A stretch of DNA of 64,000 nucleotides from CAZTUH01 sp964620485 (GTDB lineage: Bacteria; Pseudomonadota; Gammaproteobacteria; Burkholderiales; Burkholderiaceae_B), in assembly GCA_964620485.1 (NCBI GenBank), contig CAZUGU010000008.1, positions 1-64,000 on the forward strand, in the 5' to 3' direction. The position numbers were made by a program, and so were the translations under genes. Under the pieces are notes generated by a model, which searched no databases, was not told the DNA's origin, and saw nothing but the letters and a program-made list of their open reading frames with translations. Shown one piece after another: positions 63,798 to 64,000 of the stretch (position 1 is the first letter of the stretch; each line of letters begins with the position of its first letter).

Positions 63798-64000
63798 TTA
63801 ATCAGAAAAATTCTTCTCTGCAAATCTCCAATTAATCAATATCCAAAAACTTTTTAAATATTGGGGACGAACATTACGATAATCAATATAGTAGGCATGT
63901 TCCCAAATATCACAAGTTAGCAATGCAACATCACTTGTAATCAATGGATTCTCAGCATTGCTAGTATTTAATATATTTAGCGTTCCGTCAGGTTTTTTAA
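63798..64000 (-). CDS. sodB: Superoxide dismutase [Fe/Mn], C-terminal part
   Basis: Removes superoxide in the cytosol. The 67 visible codons run off the window's right end, so the N-terminus is missing. The metal ligands Asp and His lie in LLTCDIWEHAYYIDYRN, followed by RPQYLKSFWILINWRFAEKNFSD and a stop. This is the standard end of an iron-type SodB of normal length; Fe versus Mn cannot be decided from this part. Confidence 0.95.
   Translation of the reverse strand, partial: KKPDGTLNILNTSNAENPLITSDVALLTCDIWEHAYYIDYRNVRPQYLKSFWILINWRFAEKNFSD

Overview
The window is a very AT-rich bacterial chromosome segment with long gene-poor gaps, visible gene relics and a pared-down set of housekeeping and amino-acid genes. 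Gene order is that of Betaproteobacteria, Burkholderiales in particular: pyrC / rnpB / rsmH-ftsL...ftsQAZ...dciA-secA; plsC / glyS-glyQ; tsaE...miaA...HAD...folK; leuC-leuD-leuB-asd...truA; ygfZ / tmk-holB-tatD; lolC-lolD; an RpfE-type gene with recJ; aceE-aceF; rpmI-rplT-pheS-pheT-tRNA-Pro. The best reading is a host-restricted betaproteobacterial endosymbiont in genome reduction. No genus can be assigned from the sequence alone. No CRISPR array, transposase, integrase or phage gene was seen.

Layout: 1-9 kb holds pyrC, the RNase P RNA and a collapsed division/cell-wall cluster. rsmH, ftsL, ftsQ, ftsA and ftsZ remain, but ftsI, murE-murF-mraY-murD-ftsW-murG-murC and ddl are gone from between ftsL and ftsQ, and lpxC survives only as a frameshifted relic after ftsZ. 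9-21 kb has secA, plsC, glyQS, folK, a HAD phosphatase, miaA and tsaE, separated by gaps where neighbours have been lost. 21-23.5 kb is a 2.5-kb desert with a perfect 54-bp palindrome next to a pilin-like relic. 23.5-35 kb holds ppa, thrB, dusA, aroC, leuCDB, asd, truA and ygfZ, a nutritional and tRNA-modification block. 35-48 kb has tmk-holB-tatD, guaAB, a two-gene lipoate ligase (lplB-lplA), a decayed second tatD, lolCD, an RpfE-type protein and recJ. 48-58 kb has nadE, a YbdG-type channel, argH, aceEF and folD. 58-64 kb has a 70-aa protein with a strong ribosome site, tRNA-Pro(GGG), pheST, rplT, rpmI, ubiK and the 3' end of sodB.

How the parts fit: the cell keeps Leu, aromatic (chorismate), Thr/Lys precursor and Arg steps, plus pyruvate dehydrogenase with a lipoate-salvage ligase. 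Markers of peptidoglycan (mur genes, ftsI, mltG) and LPS (lpxC, gmhB) are missing from their usual places, yet FtsQAZ and the Lol lipoprotein exporter remain.

Points most worth a second look: a recurrent set of perfect or near-perfect palindromes with no spacer, both between genes and inside coding 3' ends; the lpxC and tatD relics found by reading frames by eye; and a NadE whose glutaminase nucleophile Cys appears replaced by Ser. I did not find a convincing new multi-gene system.
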